Of a stretch of 35,286 nt of DNA, positions 33,055 through 35,286 are shown piece after piece. The translations under genes and the position numbers were made by a program. The notes under the pieces are model-generated. The model did not search any database, was not told the DNA's origin, and worked only from the letters and a program-made list of their open reading frames with translations. Origin of the DNA: Pseudomonadota bacterium. GTDB taxonomy: Bacteria; Pseudomonadota; Alphaproteobacteria; Caulobacterales; Caulobacteraceae. Each line of letters begins with the position of its first letter. The stretch's first letter is position 1. The DNA lies in NCBI GenBank assembly GCA_023428785.1, contig JAEYWU010000105.1, positions 1-35,286 on the forward strand. The letters run 5' to 3'.

Positions 33055-34809
33055 TCAGGCGTCCTCCTTGATGGGCGACCCGGCGGGCCGGGCTTGGAAC
33101 TCAGCCGGGATCTGGGCCGGCGGGGGGTTGGGAATGGTCACGGCGCCCTGCGCCGCCGAGGCGACCGAGGCGCGGTACTTGGCGAAGACCCCGCGGGCCT
33201 CGCGCAGCATCGGGGCGACGTGGGCCGCGCGGCGGGCCTTGAGGTCGGCGTCGACGTCGATGCGGCGATTGGTGACGTCGATGGTGATGCGGTCGCCGTC
33301 GCGGATTAGGGCGACGGGGCCGCCCGCCGCCGCCTCAGGCGAGACGTGCCCGGCGACGAATCCGTAGCTGGCGCCGGAGAAGCGGCCATCGGTCAGCAGG
33401 GCGACATTGTTGACGCTGCGCCCCTTCAGAGCCGCGGTGACCTGCAGCATCTCGCGCATGCCCGGGCCTCCCCGCGGACCCTCGTAGCGGATGACGATGA
33501 CGTCGCCCTCGCCGACCGATCCGTCCTGGACGGCGTGGAAGGCGTCCTCCTCGCTGTCGAAGACGCAGGCCGGACCCTCGAAGCGGTCGACCTTGTGGCC
33601 GGTCAGCTTGATGACGGCGCCTTCGGGCGCGACGTCGCCATAGATCACCGCATAGCTGCCGCGATCCATGACCGGACGGGTGAAGTCGGTGACGACCTGT
33701 TGACCCGGCGCCTCCTCGGCGTCGGCGGCCTCTGCGAACAGGCTGCGGCCCGAGACGGTCGGGGTGTTGTTGATCTTGCCGCCTGCCGCCAGACGCTGGG
33801 TGACCAGGCGCGTTCCGCCGGCCGCATACAGGTGCGAGGCCAGGAAGCGACCGCCCGGCTTCAGGTCGCAGATGACCGGCGCCTCGACACAGGCCTGATG
33901 GCAGTCCTCGACACCGAAGGAGACGCCCGCCTCGGCCGCGATGGCGGTCAGGTGCATGACGGCGTTGGTCGAGCCGCCCGAGGCCGAGACCGCTACGGCG
34001 GCGTTCTTCAGGCTGGCGCGGGTGATGTACTTGCGGGCCGTGTCGCCCGCGAAGACCCGCTCGACGACCGTGCGGCCACAGCGTTCGCCCTCGGCGGCCT
34101 TGGCGGGATCGACGGCGGGTACGTCGTTGGCGCCCATCGGCGACAGGCCCATGACCGACAGGGCCATGGCCATGGTGTTGGCCGTGAACTGGCCGCCGCA
34201 GGCGCCGGCGCCCGGACATGCCTTGTCCTCGATGGCGCAGCGTTCGTCGGTCGTGATGCGGCCGGCCGCTTCGGCGCCGACGGCCTCGAAAACGTCCTGG
34301 ACGGTGAGATCGCGCCCGTTGTACTTGCCCGGGTCGATCGAGCCGCCGTAGAGCACCACACCAGGCACATTCACGCGGGCGAGCGCCATGGCCCCGCCCG
34401 GTATGGTCTTGTCGCACCCGACGAGCGCGACGACGCCGTCGAGCTGGTTGCCGTCGACCACCATCTCGATGGAGTCGGCAATCAGTTCGCGGCTGATGAG
34501 CGACATGCGCATGCCCGACGTGCCCATCGTGATGCCGTCGGAAATCGATACGGTGTTGAACTCCATCGGCGTGCCGCCGGCCTCGCGGATGCCCTTGCGG
34601 ACATAGTCGGCCAGTTCACGCAGGTGGTAGTTGCAGGGGCCTATCTCGGTCCAGGTATTGGCGATGCCGATGAGGGGGCGGCGCAGATCCTGGTCGGTGT
34701 ACCCGACGGCCTTCAGCATCGCGCGCGCCGCGGCGCGGGATGGCCCTTTTACGAGTCGGTCGCTCCGGTGACCGGCCGCTTCGCCCGACTGACCCCGATC
34801 GTCGCTCAT
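33055..34809 (-). CDS. ilvD: Dihydroxy-acid dehydratase
   Basis: A 584-residue iron-sulfur dehydratase for the third common step of branched-chain synthesis. The cluster-binding cysteines are in VGCDKTIPGGAMA, with CPGAGACGGQFTANTMAMALSVMGLSP; PLIGIANTWTEIGPCNYHL and the C-terminal LLTDGRFSGASYGFVAGHVSPEAA are family signatures. The start at 34809 (MSDDRGQSG) is preceded by AGGAG at 34820-34824; a start at 34875 would lie in the -10 box. It is the first gene of the minus-strand ilv-leu run, behind a consensus-like promoter and a hairpin abutting the ribosome binding site. Confidence 0.96.
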   Translation of the reverse strand: MSDDRGQSGEAAGHRSDRLVKGPSRAAARAMLKAVGYTDQDLRRPLIGIANTWTEIGPCNYHLRELADYVRKGIREAGGTPMEFNTVSISDGITMGTSGMRMSLISRELIADSIEMVVDGNQLDGVVALVGCDKTIPGGAMALARVNVPGVVLYGGSIDPGKYNGRDLTVQDVFEAVGAEAAGRITTDERCAIEDKACPGAGACGGQFTANTMAMALSVMGLSPMGANDVPAVDPAKAAEGERCGRTVVERVFAGDTARKYITRASLKNAAVAVSASGGSTNAVMHLTAIAAEAGVSFGVEDCHQACVEAPVICDLKPGGRFLASHLYAAGGTRLVTQRLAAGGKINNTPTVSGRSLFAEAADAEEAPGQQVVTDFTRPVMDRGSYAVIYGDVAPEGAVIKLTGHKVDRFEGPACVFDSEEDAFHAVQDGSVGEGDVIVIRYEGPRGGPGMREMLQVTAALKGRSVNNVALLTDGRFSGASYGFVAGHVSPEAAAGGPVALIRDGDRITIDVTNRRIDVDADLKARRAAHVAPMLREARGVFAKYRASVASAAQGAVTIPNPPPAQIPAEFQARPAGSPIKEDA

Positions 34810-34824
34810 GTCCCCGAGTCTCCT

Positions 34825-34863
34825 GCCGGCCACTTGCCGCTGACAGGAACGTCGGTGGCCGGC
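34825..34863 (-). promoter_or_regulatory. Hairpin in the ilvD leader next to the ribosome binding site
   Basis: GCCGGCCAC (34825-34833) is perfectly complementary to GTGGCCGGC (34855-34863): a 9-bp all-Watson-Crick stem with a 21-nt loop. On the mRNA its 3' arm ends directly at the AGGAG of ilvD, so folding could hinder ribosome loading. There is no U tract, so it is not a terminator. Confidence 0.5.
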
Positions 34864-34875
34864 CGGGACCATCAA

Positions 34876-34904
34876 TTTATAGACAAGGGCTGTACATTTG
34901 GCAA
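34876..34904 (-). promoter_or_regulatory. Promoter of the ilvD-led operon
   Basis: On the minus strand TTGCCA (34899-34904), a 17-nt spacer and TATAAA (34876-34881) predict a start near 34869 and a leader of about 60 nt. An AT-rich block (34905-34945) upstream could act as an UP element. No amino-acid leader peptide fits between the predicted start and ilvD. Confidence 0.7.
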
Positions 34905-35021
34905 CGTAATAATAGTTGAATCTAAATCACTTATGCTTATGAATCCCGGCGCAGGCCGTCGCCGCGCCGCCGATTGCGCGGGTGCCACGGCCGCGCCCCG
35001 GACGGCGGTCCGGCGGCCGTC

Positions 35022-35029
35022 GCTATAAG
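35022..35029 (+). promoter_or_regulatory. Candidate -10 element of the chorismate mutase gene
   Basis: GCTATAAG matches seven of eight positions of the Caulobacter housekeeping -10 consensus GCTANAWC as I recall it. The transcript would start about 2-4 nt before ATG 35039, so the mRNA may be leaderless. No good -35 is seen. Confidence 0.4.
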
Positions 35030-35038
35030 ATTCCCTGC

Positions 35039-35286
35039 ATGTCCGAGGAGTCACTCGACGATCTGCGCGTGCAGATCGACGGCATCGACGATCAATTGAT
35101 TGACCTGCTGGTCCGCCGGCAGGAGACCATCCGCCGCGTGGCCGACGTCAAGGCCCGCACCAATGCGCCGCTGCGCGACGTGCTGCGCGAGGCCCGACAT
35201 GTGGCCCGGCTGGCCGAGCGCGCCCGCGCGGCCGGTCTCGACGAACTGTTTGTCGTGCGCGTGCTGCGCGAGATCCTGGATTTCTC
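35039..35286 (+). CDS. Chorismate mutase domain protein (AroQ or PheA), partial
   Basis: An ATG at 35039 opens a frame that runs off the window end after about 82 codons. The visible part is an AroQ-type chorismate mutase: LDDLRVQIDGIDDQLIDLL, then VRRQETIRRVADVKA and APLRDVLREARHVARL, with the conserved Arg and Lys positions and the helix VVRVLREILDF. It converts chorismate to prephenate. Whether it is a stand-alone mutase or the N-terminus of a bifunctional prephenate dehydratase (PheA) cannot be seen. It has no Shine-Dalgarno; the TATAAG box 10 nt upstream suggests a leaderless transcript. It is divergent from ilvD. Confidence 0.85.
   Translation, partial: MSEESLDDLRVQIDGIDDQLIDLLVRRQETIRRVADVKARTNAPLRDVLREARHVARLAERARAAGLDELFVVRVLREILDF

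Overview
The window is about two-thirds GC and densely packed with genes. Gene style points to an alphaproteobacterium: two large TonB-dependent receptors used for nutrient uptake, an APH-type homoserine kinase, many ATGA stop/start overlaps and GANTC sites near promoters. Caulobacteraceae (Brevundimonas-like) is my best guess, inferred from this style and not from any search. No tRNA, rRNA, CRISPR array, insertion sequence or phage gene was seen. The first 75 bases are runs of C and G, most likely a contig-end artefact.

Region 1 (127-7962) is a C4-dicarboxylate module. A TonB-dependent receptor lies 33 nt downstream of dctA on the minus strand, and the divergent dctB-dctD two-component pair lies on the plus strand. 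The dctA-dctB gap holds two near-identical palindromes 32 bp apart and a weak -24/-12-like element. DctD keeps its receiver, ATPase and Fis-type DNA-binding domains, but its GAFTGA loop reads GVGSGL.

Region 2 (about 7963-20263) looks like a catabolic island under one FCD-type GntR regulator. It holds gntR, a lipoprotein-like serine hydrolase, an acyl-CoA ligase, a GST and a spinster-like MFS transporter, a family VIII esterase, a second TonB-dependent receptor, an MHS-type MFS transporter and a degenerate M28-like exported protein. A palindrome matching TTGTacgACAA occurs upstream of gntR, in the gap between the GST and esterase genes, and twice in the gap between the receptor and MHS genes. 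At three promoters it sits 2-5 nt upstream of a TTGACA -35 box. The substrate is unknown; the gene set fits import, ester or amide hydrolysis and CoA activation of an organic compound.

Region 3 (20349-35286) is amino-acid biosynthesis. thrC is on the plus strand. Facing it is a minus-strand run of ilvD-ilvC-ilvB-ilvM/N-leuA-ilvE-leuC-leuD-leuB, then a threonine-rich leader ORF with a strong terminator, then a short aspartokinase-homoserine dehydrogenase fusion and thrB. Most junctions overlap or are 2 nt apart. The fusion has no ACT domains, LeuA lacks its C-terminal leucine-binding domain, and the acetolactate synthase small subunit is one short ACT domain. Control may therefore rest more on transcription attenuation than on allostery. 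A consensus-like promoter and a hairpin next to the ribosome binding site precede ilvD. A chorismate mutase gene starts divergently and is cut by the window end.
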